Below, piece after piece: positions 7,680-17,494 of a stretch of DNA of 64,000 nt. How positions within the stretch are numbered: position 1 is the stretch's first letter; each line of letters begins with the position of its first letter. The DNA comes from Salinarimonas ramus (GTDB lineage Bacteria; Pseudomonadota; Alphaproteobacteria; Rhizobiales; Beijerinckiaceae), in the NCBI RefSeq assembly GCF_014645695.1, contig NZ_BMMF01000011.1, positions 62,001-126,000 of the forward strand, in the 5' to 3' direction. The notes beneath the pieces were generated by a model. The model saw only the letters and a program-made list of their open reading frames with translations. It searched no databases and had not been told where the DNA came from. A program made the position numbers and the translations under genes.

Positions 7680-9371
7680 ATGACGTTTCCCGACTGGTTC
7701 CAGATCCTTCTCTTCGTCGCGGTGGCGACTGCGACCGCGACCCCGCTCGGCCGCTATGCGGCCTCCGTGTTCGAGGGGCGCGTGCGCCTTCTCGCGCCGG
7801 TCGAGGCCGGCTTCTACAGGCTCGCCGGCGTCGATCCCGCGCGCGAGCAGGGCTGGCTCGGCTACACCTTCGCGGTGCTCGCCTTCAACGCGGCGGGCTT
7901 CGCGGCTCTCTACCTGATCCTGCGTCTCCAGGGCGTCTTGCCCGTCAATCCGCAGGACTTCGGGGCGGTGGACGCGGATCTCGCCTTCAACACGGCCGTG
8001 TCGTTCACGACGAACACGAACTGGCAGGCCTATGGCGGCGAGACCACGCTCACGCATCTCACCCAGATGATGGGTCTGACGACGCAGAACTTCGTCTCGG
8101 CGGCGACCGGCATCGCGGTGGCGATCGCGGTGACGCGCGCCTTCGCGCGCTCGTCGGCGCGCACGCTCGGCAATTTCTGGGTCGATCTGACCCGTTGCAC
8201 CCTCTACCTGCTGCTGCCGATGGCGATCGTGGTCGCGCTGGCGCTGGTCGCGCTCGGCGTGCCGCAGACGCTCGAAGGCTCGTTCGTCGCGCAGACGGTG
8301 GAGGGCGCCGAGCAGGTGGTGTCGGTGGGGCCGGCGGCGAGCCAAGTCGCGATCAAGCAGCTCGGCACCAACGGCGGCGGCTTCTTCAACGTCAACTCGG
8401 CCCACCCGCTGGAGAACCCGTCCTATTGGACGAACGCGCTCCAGCTCTGGGCCATCGTCGCGATCCCGCTCGCGCTCGCCGTTACGTTCGGGCGCATGAC
8501 CGCGCGCGACCGGGACGGCTACGTGCTGCTCTCCGTCATGGCGGGCGCACTCCTCGCCTTCGCCGGCCTCGCCTACTGGGCGGAGAGCGCGGGCAACCCG
8601 ATCGTCCAGGCGCTCGGGGTCGCGGGCGGCAACATGGAGGGCAAGGAGGTGCGCTTCGGCGAGGCTCTTTCCACGCTCTGGGCGACCTTCACCACCGGCG
8701 CCTCGAACGGCTCGGTCAACTCCATGCACGACTCGTTCACGCCGCTCGGCGGCCTCGTGCCGCTCTTCCTGATGCAGCTCGGCGAGATCCTGCCCGGCGG
8801 CGTCGGGTCGGGGCTCTACGGGATGATCGTCTTCGCCATTCTCGCCGTCTTCGTGGCGGGGCTGATGGTGGGCCGCACGCCGGAATATCTCGGCAAGAAG
8901 ATCGAGGCGAAGGACGTGAAGATGGCGATGCTCGCGGTCCTCGTCATGCCGCTCTTCATCCTCGGCTTCACGGCGGTCTCGGCGGTGATGCCGGCGACGC
9001 TGGCCAGCATCCAGGACGCGGGGCCGCACGGTCTCTCCGAGATCATGTACGCCTACACCTCGGGCGCCGGCAACAACGGCTCGGCCTTCGCCGGCTTCGG
9101 CTCGGACACCACTTGGTACAACACGACGATCGGCCTCTCGATGCTGTTCGGGCGCTTCGCCATCATCGTGCCCGTGATGATGATCGCCGGCTCGCTCGTG
9201 GCCAAGCCCCGGCTCGCCCCCTCGCAGGGCACGTTCCCGACCGACACCGCGCTCTTCGCGGGCCTGCTCGCGGGCGTGATCCTGATCTTCGGCGGCCTGC
9301 AGTTCTTCCCCGCCCTCGCGCTGGGACCCGTCGTCGAGCACGTCATGATGCTCGACGGGACCCTCTTCTGA
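7680..9371 (+). CDS. kdpA: K+-transporting ATPase subunit KdpA
   Basis: A 563-residue polytopic inner-membrane protein, close to the 557 residues of E. coli KdpA. The ATG at 7680 follows GAGGAGG and gives [12 protein letters not shown]. Four selectivity-filter-like loops are visible: [40 protein letters not shown] and [13 protein letters not shown]. These are the P-loops of this potassium channel-like subunit, which binds and conducts K+ in the KdpFABC pump. It lies in the kdpFABC operon, 19 bp ahead of kdpB. Confidence 0.97.
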   Translation: MTFPDWFQILLFVAVATATATPLGRYAASVFEGRVRLLAPVEAGFYRLAGVDPAREQGWLGYTFAVLAFNAAGFAALYLILRLQGVLPVNPQDFGAVDADLAFNTAVSFTTNTNWQAYGGETTLTHLTQMMGLTTQNFVSAATGIAVAIAVTRAFARSSARTLGNFWVDLTRCTLYLLLPMAIVVALALVALGVPQTLEGSFVAQTVEGAEQVVSVGPAASQVAIKQLGTNGGGFFNVNSAHPLENPSYWTNALQLWAIVAIPLALAVTFGRMTARDRDGYVLLSVMAGALLAFAGLAYWAESAGNPIVQALGVAGGNMEGKEVRFGEALSTLWATFTTGASNGSVNSMHDSFTPLGGLVPLFLMQLGEILPGGVGSGLYGMIVFAILAVFVAGLMVGRTPEYLGKKIEAKDVKMAMLAVLVMPLFILGFTAVSAVMPATLASIQDAGPHGLSEIMYAYTSGAGNNGSAFAGFGSDTTWYNTTIGLSMLFGRFAIIVPVMMIAGSLVAKPRLAPSQGTFPTDTALFAGLLAGVILIFGGLQFFPALALGPVVEHVMMLDGTLF

Positions 9372-9390
9372 GCGCACGGAGGCAATCCCC

Positions 9391-11469
9391 ATGACCACGC
9401 ATACCGACACGACGGCCGCCGCGCCGTCCGGCTTCTCCGGCGCCCTCGTCGGGCGCGCCTTGCGCGACGCCCTCGTCAAGCTCGATCCGCGCGCCCTCGT
9501 GCGCAACCCCGTGATCTTCGTCACCGAGGTGGTGGCGCTCCTCGTCACCATCCTCTTCGTCCGCGACCTCGTTTCGGGCGGGGACGCTCTCTTCACCGGC
9601 CAGATCGCCGCCTGGCTCTGGTTCACGGTGCTGTTCGCGAACTTCGCGGAAGCCATCGCGGAGGGCCGCGGGCGCGCCCAGGCCGACACGCTGCGCCGCG
9701 CACGCACCGACACGGTGGCGAAGCGCCTCGCGGACCCCGCTCGCCGCGACGTCTTCCAGAAGGTGCCGGCGGAGGATCTCCAGGTCGGCGACGTCGTCCT
9801 CGTCGAGGCGCGCGACCTCGTCCCCTCCGACGGCGAGGTGATCGAGGGCGTCGCCTCGGTGAACGAGGCCGCCATCACCGGCGAGAGCGCGCCCGTCATC
9901 CGCGAATCGGGTGGCGACCGCTCGGCGGTGACCGGCGGCACCACGGTCGTCTCCGATTGGCTGGTGGTGAAGATCACCGCCGGCGCCGGCGCGTCCTTCA
10001 TGGACCGCATGATCGCGCTGGTGGAGGGCGCCGAGCGCAAGAAGACGCCCAACGAGATCGCCCTCGACATCCTGCTCGCGGGCATGACCATCGTCTTCCT
10101 GATCGCGGTGGTGACGCTCGCGGGCCTCGGCGCCTATTCCGGCGCGGCGCTCGCCGTGCCGGTGCTGGTGGCGCTCCTCGTCACGCTGATCCCCACCACG
10201 ATCGGCGGGCTGCTCTCCGCCATCGGCATCGCCGGCATGGATCGCCTCGTGAAGTTCAACGTGCTCGCCATGTCGGGGCGTGCGGTGGAGGCGTCGGGCG
10301 ACGTCGACACGCTCCTCCTCGACAAGACCGGCACGATCACCTTCGGCAACCGCATGGCCTCCGAGCTGATCGCGGTGCCGGGCGTCTCCGAGCGCGAGCT
10401 GGTCGAGGCGGCGGTGCTCGCCTCGCTCGCGGACGAGACCGCGGAGGGCCGCTCCATCGTCGAGCTCGCCCGCGACCGTTATCGTGCCACGATCCCGCAG
10501 ACGCCGCAGCTGGCCGACGAGGCGGAGTTCGTCACCTTCTCCGCGGCGACGCGCCTGTCGGGCGTCGACGTCGGCGGGCGGCGGCTGCGCAAGGGCGCGG
10601 TGGATGCCGTGCTGCGCTTCGCTCAGAACGAGCCGTCGCAGCAGCCGTTCCAGGCGCCGCACGCCTTCACCGCGGCTGTGGAGAAGATCGCGCGCTCCGG
10701 CGGCACGCCGCTCGGCCTCACCGACGGCGCGCGCATCCTCGGCGTCATCCACCTCAAGGACGTCGTGAAGCCCGACATCAAGGAGCGCTTCGCGGAGCTC
10801 CGCCGCATGGGCATCCGCACGGTGATGGTGACGGGCGACAATCCCGTCACCGCCGCGGCCATCGCGAGCGAGGCGGGCGTCGACGACTTCATCGCGGAGG
10901 CGACCCCCCAGGACAAGCTCGACTACATCCGCCGCGAGCAGGCGGCGGGCCGCCTCGTCGCCATGTGCGGCGACGGCACCAACGATGCGCCCGCGCTGGC
11001 GCAGGCGGATGTCGGCGTCGCCATGCAGACCGGCACGCAGGCCGCCCGCGAGGCCGGCAACATGGTCGACCTCGATTCGGACCCGACGAAGCTCATCGAG
11101 ATCGTCGGCATCGGCAAGCAGCTGCTGATGACGCGCGGGGCGCTGACCACCTTCTCCATCGCCAACGACGTGGCGAAGTATTTCGCCATCATCCCCGCGC
11201 TCTTCGTCGTGGCGCTGCCGCAGCTCGGGGCGCTGAACGTGATGGGGCTCGCCACGCCCCAGAGCGCCATCCTGTCGGCGGTGATCTTCAACGCGCTCGT
11301 CATCGTGGCGCTGATCCCGATCGCCTTGAGGGGCGTCGGCTATCGCCCTGTCGGGGCGGCGAGCCTGCTTCGCCGCAACCTCGCCCTCTACGGGCTCGGC
11401 GGCCTCGTCGCGCCCTTCGTCGGCATCAAGCTCGTCGACATGGCGATCTCCGCCATCGGTCTCGCCTGA
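9391..11469 (+). CDS. kdpB: K+-transporting P-type ATPase subunit KdpB
   Basis: A 692-residue P-type ATPase. Visible elements are the actuator motif [16 protein letters not shown], the phosphorylation motif DKTGTIT with catalytic Asp311, KGAVDAVL in the nucleotide-binding domain, [14 protein letters not shown], and the hinge [17 protein letters not shown]. It hydrolyses ATP to drive K+ import by KdpA at low external potassium. Length and motif order match the family, with no truncation. A GGAGG site precedes the ATG, and kdpC begins 10 bp after the stop. Confidence 0.97.
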   Translation: MTTHTDTTAAAPSGFSGALVGRALRDALVKLDPRALVRNPVIFVTEVVALLVTILFVRDLVSGGDALFTGQIAAWLWFTVLFANFAEAIAEGRGRAQADTLRRARTDTVAKRLADPARRDVFQKVPAEDLQVGDVVLVEARDLVPSDGEVIEGVASVNEAAITGESAPVIRESGGDRSAVTGGTTVVSDWLVVKITAGAGASFMDRMIALVEGAERKKTPNEIALDILLAGMTIVFLIAVVTLAGLGAYSGAALAVPVLVALLVTLIPTTIGGLLSAIGIAGMDRLVKFNVLAMSGRAVEASGDVDTLLLDKTGTITFGNRMASELIAVPGVSERELVEAAVLASLADETAEGRSIVELARDRYRATIPQTPQLADEAEFVTFSAATRLSGVDVGGRRLRKGAVDAVLRFAQNEPSQQPFQAPHAFTAAVEKIARSGGTPLGLTDGARILGVIHLKDVVKPDIKERFAELRRMGIRTVMVTGDNPVTAAAIASEAGVDDFIAEATPQDKLDYIRREQAAGRLVAMCGDGTNDAPALAQADVGVAMQTGTQAAREAGNMVDLDSDPTKLIEIVGIGKQLLMTRGALTTFSIANDVAKYFAIIPALFVVALPQLGALNVMGLATPQSAILSAVIFNALVIVALIPIALRGVGYRPVGAASLLRRNLALYGLGGLVAPFVGIKLVDMAISAIGLA

Positions 11470-11479
11470 GGAGGCTCAC

Positions 11480-12094
11480 ATGACCCGTTATGCGAACCGC
11501 ACCAGCGCGACCGAGCCGGCGCGACGCCTCGGCGCCACGATCCGCCCGGCGATCACGATGATCCTCGCCTTCACGCTCCTGACCGGCATCGCCTATCCGC
11601 TGGCGATCACCGGCGTCGCGCAGGCGGTCTTCCCGCACCAGGCGGCGGGCAGCCCCGTCGTCGACGCCGAGGGCCGGATCGTCGGCTCGGCCCTCGTCGG
11701 TCAGGCCTTCGACGGCGAGGGCTGGTTCCGGCCGCGTCCCTCCGCTGCGGGCTACGACGGCTCCGCCTCGACGGGGTCCAATCTCGGGCCGACGAGCGCG
11801 GAGCTGATCGCCCGCATCGAAGCGGACGTCGATCGCCTGCGGGCGGAGGGCGTCGAGGGCCCGATCCCCGTCGATCTCGTCACCGCCTCCGGCTCCGGCC
11901 TCGACCCGGACATCTCGCCGCAAGCCGCCTATATCCAGGTCGCGCGCGTCGCCGCTGCCCGGGGGCTCCCCGAGGCGGAGGTGCGCGCCCTCGTCGACGC
12001 GCAGGTCGAGCGCCCCGTGCTCGGCGTCTTCGGCGAGGCCAAGGTGAACGTGCTCGCGCTCAACCTCGCACTCCGCGAGGCGGCCGAGCGCTGA
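11480..12094 (+). CDS. kdpC: K+-transporting ATPase subunit KdpC
   Basis: A 204-residue protein with one N-terminal membrane helix ([19 protein letters not shown]) and a periplasmic domain. Family hallmarks include [20 protein letters not shown] and [20 protein letters not shown]. KdpC assists K+ binding and assembly of the KdpFABC complex. Its stop lies 10 bp before kdpD, so structural and regulatory genes probably share one transcript. Confidence 0.96.
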   Translation: MTRYANRTSATEPARRLGATIRPAITMILAFTLLTGIAYPLAITGVAQAVFPHQAAGSPVVDAEGRIVGSALVGQAFDGEGWFRPRPSAAGYDGSASTGSNLGPTSAELIARIEADVDRLRAEGVEGPIPVDLVTASGSGLDPDISPQAAYIQVARVAAARGLPEAEVRALVDAQVERPVLGVFGEAKVNVLALNLALREAAER

Positions 12095-12104
12095 AGGAGC
12101 GGGA

Positions 12105-14798
12105 ATGGCGCCGGACGATCAGCGAGCCTCCCCCGAAGCCCTCCTCGCGCTCGCCGAGCGCGAGGGCCGCGGGCGGCTGAAGATCTTCCTCGGCGCCTTC
12201 CCCGGCGCGGGCAAGACCTACGCCATGCTCCAGGCCGCCCGCGCCGCCCGCGCGGACGGCCTCGACGTCGCGGCGGGCGTGATCGAGACGCACGGGCGGG
12301 CGGAGACGCAGGCGCTGCTCGAGGGGCTCGAGGTGCTCCCGCGCGCCGCGATCCCCTACCGTGGGCGCATGGTCGCCGAGTTCGATCTCGATGCGGCACT
12401 GGAGCGCCGGCCCGCGCTGCTGCTGGTCGACGAATACGCCCACACCAACGCGCCGGGCTCGCGCCACCCCAAACGCTGGCAGGACGTGCAGGAGCTGCTC
12501 GCCGCCGGGATCGACGTCTGGACGACGCTCAACGTCCAGCACCTCGAGAGCTTGAACGACGTCATCCAGCGCATCACCAAGGTGCGCGTGCGCGAGACCA
12601 TTCCCGACAGCGTCTTCGAGAAGGCCGACGACGTCGTGCTGGTCGACGTCACGCCCGACGAGCTCCTCAAGCGCCTCTCCGAGGGCAAGGTCTACGTCCA
12701 GGACACGGCGACGCGCGCCGTCGAGCATTTCTTCCGCACCTCGAACCTGCTGGCCTTGCGCGAGCTGGCGCTCCGCCGCGCCGCCGAGCGGATCGACGCC
12801 GATCTCGTCGAGCGCATGCAGGGCAGCGCCATCGAGGGCCCCTGGGCCGCGGGCGAGCGCATCCTCGCGCTGGTCGGGCCCGACGCGTCCTCCCACACCG
12901 TGGTGCGCAGCGCCAAGCGCCTCGCCGATCTCATCGGCGCGCCCTGGTTCGCGATCACCGTCGAGCAGCCGGAGCGGTCGGTCGACCCGAAGGCACGCCG
13001 GCGCGTGGCGCAGGCGCTGCGTCTCGCCGAGAGCCTCGGCGCGCAGACGCAGGTGCTCGTCGGTCGCGACATCGTCGGCGAGGCCTTGCGCTTCGCGCGC
13101 TTCGAGAACGTGACGCAGGTCGTCATCGGCCGCTCGCGCCGCGGCGCGCTCGCCCACGCGCTCGGGCGCGCGCTGCCCGAGCAGGTGATGCGCCACGCCG
13201 ACGACATCGCGGTCCACGTCGTCACCGCGCCGCGGGAGGCGCGCGGCCCGCGCGGCTGGCGGGCCGTGGCGGGGCGGCTCGTTCCCGAGGGCGCCGAGCG
13301 CGCGAGCGCCTATGCCTGGTCGGCCCTGGGCGTCCTCGTCGCCCTCGTCGTCGGGCTCGGCATGACGGCCTTCGTCGCCGTGCCGAACGTCTCGATGGTG
13401 TTCATCCTCGCCGTGGTTCTCTCCGCGGTGGCCTTCGGCTTTCGCCCGGCGATCCTCGCCTCGGTACTCTCGTTCCTCGGCTACAATTTCTTCTTCATCG
13501 ACCCGCTCTACACCTTCACCATCGCGCAGCCCCACGAGCTCCTCGCGCTCGTCATCTTCCTGGCGATGGGCGTCGTCACCTCCGCGGTGGCGGCGCGGGC
13601 GCGCCAGCAGGCGGTGGCGGCCGGGTCGCGGGTGAAGGCGACGCGACGCCTCTACGAATTTGCGCGCAAGATGTCTGCCCTGCCCACCACCCAGGCCGTC
13701 GCGGACGGCGCGGTGGCGGAGATCCACACCATCCTCCAACGCCCCGTCGTGCTCCTCCTGCCGGAAGATGGCGAAGTGGCGCTCGCCGCCGCCTGGCCGC
13801 CGGAGGACGCGCTCGAGGTCGCGGCCCTCTCCGCCGCACGCTGGGCCTTCGAGAAGAACGAGCCCGCCGGCGCGGACACCGGGACATTGCCGAACGTGCC
13901 GTGGTACTTCGTGCCGCTGCGCGGCGGGGCCGGGCCGATCGGGGTGCTGGGCGTCGCCGAGCCCGCCGACGGCGCACCCATCGAGGACGAGGCCCGCGCC
14001 CTCCTCGATACGCTCGCCGAGCAGACCTCGGCCGCGCTCGAGCGCGCGCGGCTCGCCCGCGAGATGGCGGCAGTGAAGACGGCCGCGGAGACCGAGCGCG
14101 TGCGCAATATCCTCCTCGCCTCGATCAGCCACGACTTCCGCACCCCGCTCGCCTCGATCCTCGGCGCCGCGACGAGCCTGCGCGATCTCGGGCCGAAGCT
14201 CCCGGAGGACGCCCGCGCCGATCTCCTCGCCCAGGTCCGTGAGGAGGCCGAGCACCTCGACGCGATGGTGCGGAACCTGCTGGCTATGACCCGCGTCGAG
14301 GCGGGCGCGCTCGAGATCAATGCGACCTGGATCGACGTCGCCGAGCTGATCGACCGGGTGGTCGTGGCGGCGAAGCGCCGTGGCGCCCGCCAATCCTTCG
14401 CCGTCGCGGTCGAGCCGGGCCTGCCGCTCGCGCGTGGCGACCAGAGCCTGCTCGACCAGACGCTGACCAACATCGTTTCCAACGCCATCCGTTACGGAGG
14501 TGGCGACGCGCGCATCACCATCTCGGCGCGGCGTGACCGGAAAACGCTCTCAATCATCATTGCCGACGACGGGCCCGGGATCGCGCCCGACGTGCTCCCC
14601 CACGTCTTCGAGAAGTTCGTGCGCGCCCGCAACGGGCATGCCGACGGCGGCGAGGGCTCGGGCCTCGGCCTCGCCATCGCCAAGGGCGTGGTCGAGGCGC
14701 ACGGCGGCACGATCACGGCCGTGAGCCCCGTCGCGCATGGCCGCGGCACCGCCTTCACCATCCACCTTCCGCTCACCGAGGAGGAGCCCGAGGCATGA
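12105..14798 (+). CDS. kdpD: Sensor histidine kinase KdpD
   Basis: An 897-residue sensor kinase with full KdpD architecture. An N-terminal KdpD domain carries a Walker A (GAFPGAGKTY) and VDEYAHTNAPGSRH, then a universal-stress-protein-like domain (about 250-375). Four closely spaced membrane helices (about 400-495) follow, then a GAF-like region. The HisKA domain has phospho-acceptor His676 (SISHDFRTPLAS), and the HATPase has NIVSNAIRYG, DDGPGIAPD and GSGLGLAIA. It senses K+ limitation or turgor and phosphorylates KdpE. Its stop overlaps kdpE by ATGA. Confidence 0.97.
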   Translation: MAPDDQRASPEALLALAEREGRGRLKIFLGAFPGAGKTYAMLQAARAARADGLDVAAGVIETHGRAETQALLEGLEVLPRAAIPYRGRMVAEFDLDAALERRPALLLVDEYAHTNAPGSRHPKRWQDVQELLAAGIDVWTTLNVQHLESLNDVIQRITKVRVRETIPDSVFEKADDVVLVDVTPDELLKRLSEGKVYVQDTATRAVEHFFRTSNLLALRELALRRAAERIDADLVERMQGSAIEGPWAAGERILALVGPDASSHTVVRSAKRLADLIGAPWFAITVEQPERSVDPKARRRVAQALRLAESLGAQTQVLVGRDIVGEALRFARFENVTQVVIGRSRRGALAHALGRALPEQVMRHADDIAVHVVTAPREARGPRGWRAVAGRLVPEGAERASAYAWSALGVLVALVVGLGMTAFVAVPNVSMVFILAVVLSAVAFGFRPAILASVLSFLGYNFFFIDPLYTFTIAQPHELLALVIFLAMGVVTSAVAARARQQAVAAGSRVKATRRLYEFARKMSALPTTQAVADGAVAEIHTILQRPVVLLLPEDGEVALAAAWPPEDALEVAALSAARWAFEKNEPAGADTGTLPNVPWYFVPLRGGAGPIGVLGVAEPADGAPIEDEARALLDTLAEQTSAALERARLAREMAAVKTAAETERVRNILLASISHDFRTPLASILGAATSLRDLGPKLPEDARADLLAQVREEAEHLDAMVRNLLAMTRVEAGALEINATWIDVAELIDRVVVAAKRRGARQSFAVAVEPGLPLARGDQSLLDQTLTNIVSNAIRYGGGDARITISARRDRKTLSIIIADDGPGIAPDVLPHVFEKFVRARNGHADGGEGSGLGLAIAKGVVEAHGGTITAVSPVAHGRGTAFTIHLPLTEEEPEA

Positions 14799-15514
14799 GT
14801 CGCGGCACGCGCATCCTGGTCGTCGACGACGAGCCGGCGATCCATCGCTTCCTGAAGCCTTCGCTCGTCGCCGAAGGCTACGACGTCGTCCAGGCCACGA
14901 CCGGCGGAGCGGGCCTCGACGGGATCGCCCGCGAAAAGCCCGACATCGTCGTCCTCGATCTCGGCCTCCCCGATCTCGACGGCAAGGAGGTGATCCGCCG
15001 CGTGCGGGAATGGTCGGAGGTGCCGATCGTCGTGCTCTCGGCGCGCGACCGCGAGGCCGAGAAGATCGAGGCCCTCGATCTCGGCGCCGACGACTACGTC
15101 GACAAGCCCTTCGGCATGGGCGAGCTCCTGGCGCGGCTTCGCGCGGCCCAGCGCCACGCCATGCGCCGCCGTGGCGAGCAGCCCGTCCTCCATGCCGGCG
15201 AGATCTCGGTCGACGTTCCCGCGCGGCGCGTCCTGCGCGGCGGCGAGGAGGTGAAGCTGACACCCAAGGAATTCGAGCTCCTCGCCTTCCTCGTGCGCCA
15301 CGCCGGCCGTGTGATCACCCACGGCCAGATCCTCGGCGCCGTCTGGGGCCCGGCCCATCTCCACGACACGCAGTACCTGCGCGTCTACGTGAAGGCGCTG
15401 CGCCAGAAGCTCGAGCCCGACCCGAGCGCGCCGACGCTCATCCTCACCGAGCCGGGGGTCGGGTATCGGATCGCAGACGCCGCGGCCAACGCGAGCTACG
15501 AAGGCTCTCGATGA
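14795..15514 (+). CDS. kdpE: Response regulator KdpE (OmpR family)
   Basis: A 239-residue OmpR/PhoB-type regulator. The receiver domain has an acidic pair DDEP near residue 11, phospho-acceptor Asp55 in VVLDLGLPDLDG and a conserved lysine in YVDKPF. The C-terminal winged helix has LTPKEFELLAFLVRH and the HDTQYLRVYVKALRQKLEPD signature. It is translationally coupled to kdpD and expected to bind the site at 7368-7384 to activate the operon. About 165 bp without a gene follow before the converging ABC transporter gene; they hold only a weak CGAGCA/TGCTCG dyad (15565-15581). Confidence 0.96.
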   Translation: MSRGTRILVVDDEPAIHRFLKPSLVAEGYDVVQATTGGAGLDGIAREKPDIVVLDLGLPDLDGKEVIRRVREWSEVPIVVLSARDREAEKIEALDLGADDYVDKPFGMGELLARLRAAQRHAMRRRGEQPVLHAGEISVDVPARRVLRGGEEVKLTPKEFELLAFLVRHAGRVITHGQILGAVWGPAHLHDTQYLRVYVKALRQKLEPDPSAPTLILTEPGVGYRIADAAANASYEGSR

Positions 15515-15680
15515 CCCCGCCATACGTTCGTCGACGGCTGTCCTCCGAGGGGGCGTTGTAAATTCGAGCATGCGGTGCTCGACGTCGCGGGCGACAACAC
15601 GCTGGTGGCCCGCGCAACTCGGACGCCGATCGTGATTGCCATTTCTCTACCGATCGCCCGCATTCGCCTGCGCGCGCGCG

Positions 15681-16508
15681 TCACGGCGCCCGCGTCGCGC
15701 GCTCCAGCCGCGGCACGGCCTCGATGAGCGCGCGCGTGTAGGCGTGGGCGGGCGCGACGAAGACCGTGTCGACGGGGCCCGCCTCGACGATGCGGCCGTG
15801 CTGCATCACGCAGACGTCGTCGGCGATGTGGCGAACGACCGAGAGGTCGTGGGAGATGAACAGGTAGGCGAGGGACAGCCGCTCCTGCAGCGCGAGGAGG
15901 AGATTGAGGATCTGCGACTGGATCGAGACGTCGAGCGCCGAGACCGCCTCGTCGCACACGATCACCTCCGGCTCCAGCGCGAGCGCGCGGGCGATGACGA
16001 CCCGCTGGCGCTGGCCGCCGGAGAATTCCCGCGGGAGCCGCGTCGCGGCGCCGGGCGGGAGGCCGACGAGCTCGAGGAGCTCGGCCACGCGCTCCCTGCG
16101 GCTCGCGCGCGTGCCGATGCCGTGGATGCGCAGCGGCTCGGCGATGCAGTCGCCCACGCGCATGCGCGGATCGAGGGCCGAGGCGGGGTCCTGGAAGACG
16201 ATCTGCATGCGCCGCGTCGCCTCGCGCACCTGCGCCTCCGACATCGTCGCGCGGTCGACGCCGTCGATGACGACGCGCCCGCCGGTGGGGCGCTCCATGC
16301 CCATCACGGCGTAGCCCGTGGTCGACTTGCCCGAGCCCGATTCGCCGACGAGGGCGAGGGTGCGCCCGCGCTCCAGCGCGAAGCTCACGCCGTCCACCGC
16401 CTTGACGACGTCGGTCGTGCGGCCGAAGAGGCCCTTGCGGACGGGGAAATGGACCTCGAGGTCCTCCACGAGGACGAGCGGCGCCGCGCCGCGATCGGGC
16501 GTCGTCAT
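15681..16508 (-). CDS. Peptide/nickel-type ABC transporter ATP-binding protein (DppF/OppF-like)
   Basis: A 275-residue ABC ATPase with Walker A GESGSGKST, signature FSGGQRQRVVIARAL, Walker B VIVCDEAVSALD and the H-loop FISHDLSVV. The HAYTRALIEAVPRLE end is typical of DppF/OppF. The ATG at 16508 overlaps the preceding DppD-like stop (ATGA). It is the last gene of the minus-strand transporter operon and pairs with the upstream ATPase to energise the two permeases. Confidence 0.92.
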   Translation of the reverse strand: MTTPDRGAAPLVLVEDLEVHFPVRKGLFGRTTDVVKAVDGVSFALERGRTLALVGESGSGKSTTGYAVMGMERPTGGRVVIDGVDRATMSEAQVREATRRMQIVFQDPASALDPRMRVGDCIAEPLRIHGIGTRASRRERVAELLELVGLPPGAATRLPREFSGGQRQRVVIARALALEPEVIVCDEAVSALDVSIQSQILNLLLALQERLSLAYLFISHDLSVVRHIADDVCVMQHGRIVEAGPVDTVFVAPAHAYTRALIEAVPRLERATRAP

Positions 16509-17494
16509 GCAGCGATCTCCGAGACCCGGTCGGTGTGCCAGCAGGCGGCGCGCTGGCTCGGCGCGCCGACGGGGGCGAGCGGCGGGGCCTCGGCCCGGCA
16601 GCGATCGGTGGCGAGGGGGCAGCGCGGGGCGAAGCGGCAGCCGACGGGCCAGCTCGCGACGTCGGGCACCGAGCCCGCGATCGCCGGCAGAGCCACCTTC
16701 CGCGCGCCCTCGAGGCGCGGGATCGTGCGCATCAGGAGCGCGGTGTAGGGATGACGCGGGGCGGCGAAGACGTCGGCGACGCGCCCCGTCTCGACGACGC
16801 GCCCGGCATACATGACGGCGATCCGCTCTGCCGTCTCGGCGACGACGCCCATGTCGTGGGTGATGAGCAGGACGGCCGCGCCCGTCTCCGCACGCAGGTC
16901 CGCCATCAGCCGCAGGATCTGCGCCTGGATGGTGACGTCGAGCGCCGTCGTCGGCTCGTCGGCGACCAGCAGCAAAGGGCGGCGGATCATCGCCATGGCG
17001 ATCATCACGCGCTGGCACATGCCCCCCGAGAGCTCGAACGGGTATTGATCGACGCGCAGCTCCGGCTTCGTGATGCCCACGTGGTCGAGCATGGCGATGG
17101 CGCGCTCGCGCGCCTCGCGCGGGGTGATCGGGCCCTCGAGCGCCAGCGCCTCGGCGATCTGGCCGCCGACGCTCATCAGCGGATCGAGGGAGGCGACCGG
17201 CTCCTGGAAGATCATGCCGATGCGCCCGCCGCGGATGCGGTTCATGACACGCTCGGGGAGGGCGTCGATACGCTCCCCCGAGAGCCGGATCTCGCCGTCG
17301 ATCCGCCGCGCGGCCTCCGGCAGGAGGCCGATCAGCGCGAGCGCGGTGAGGCTCTTGCCGCAGCCCGATTCGCCGACGAGCGCGAGGGTCTCGCCGGGTG
17401 CGATCGAGAGATCGACGCCGTCGACGACGTCCGCCTCGCCGATGCGCACGCGCAGGTTCCGGACGTCGAGGACGGGCTCGCGCGCCGCGCTCAC
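16505..17494 (-). CDS. Peptide/nickel-type ABC transporter ATP-binding protein (DppD/OppD-like)
   Basis: A 329-residue ABC ATPase with Walker [12 protein letters not shown], signature [15 protein letters not shown], Walker [13 protein letters not shown] and H-loop LITHDMGVV. The C-terminal oligopeptide-transporter extension carries cysteines ([15 protein letters not shown]), typical of OppD/DppD proteins. The GTG start at 17494 overlaps the gamma-glutamyltransferase stop (GTGA), matching the coupling style of this operon. It works with the neighbouring ATPase, two permeases and a solute-binding protein. Confidence 0.92.
   Translation of the reverse strand: MSAAREPVLDVRNLRVRIGEADVVDGVDLSIAPGETLALVGESGCGKSLTALALIGLLPEAARRIDGEIRLSGERIDALPERVMNRIRGGRIGMIFQEPVASLDPLMSVGGQIAEALALEGPITPREARERAIAMLDHVGITKPELRVDQYPFELSGGMCQRVMIAMAMIRRPLLLVADEPTTALDVTIQAQILRLMADLRAETGAAVLLITHDMGVVAETAERIAVMYAGRVVETGRVADVFAAPRHPYTALLMRTIPRLEGARKVALPAIAGSVPDVASWPVGCRFAPRCPLATDRCRAEAPPLAPVGAPSQRAACWHTDRVSEIAA

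Noticed and set aside
12060-14393. Minus-strand 777-codon open frame over kdpD
   Set aside because: kdpD on the plus strand has complete domain structure; the antisense frame has only charged low-complexity sequence.
15565-15581. Terminator after kdpE
   Set aside because: A 6-bp dyad without a T-run; too weak to call.
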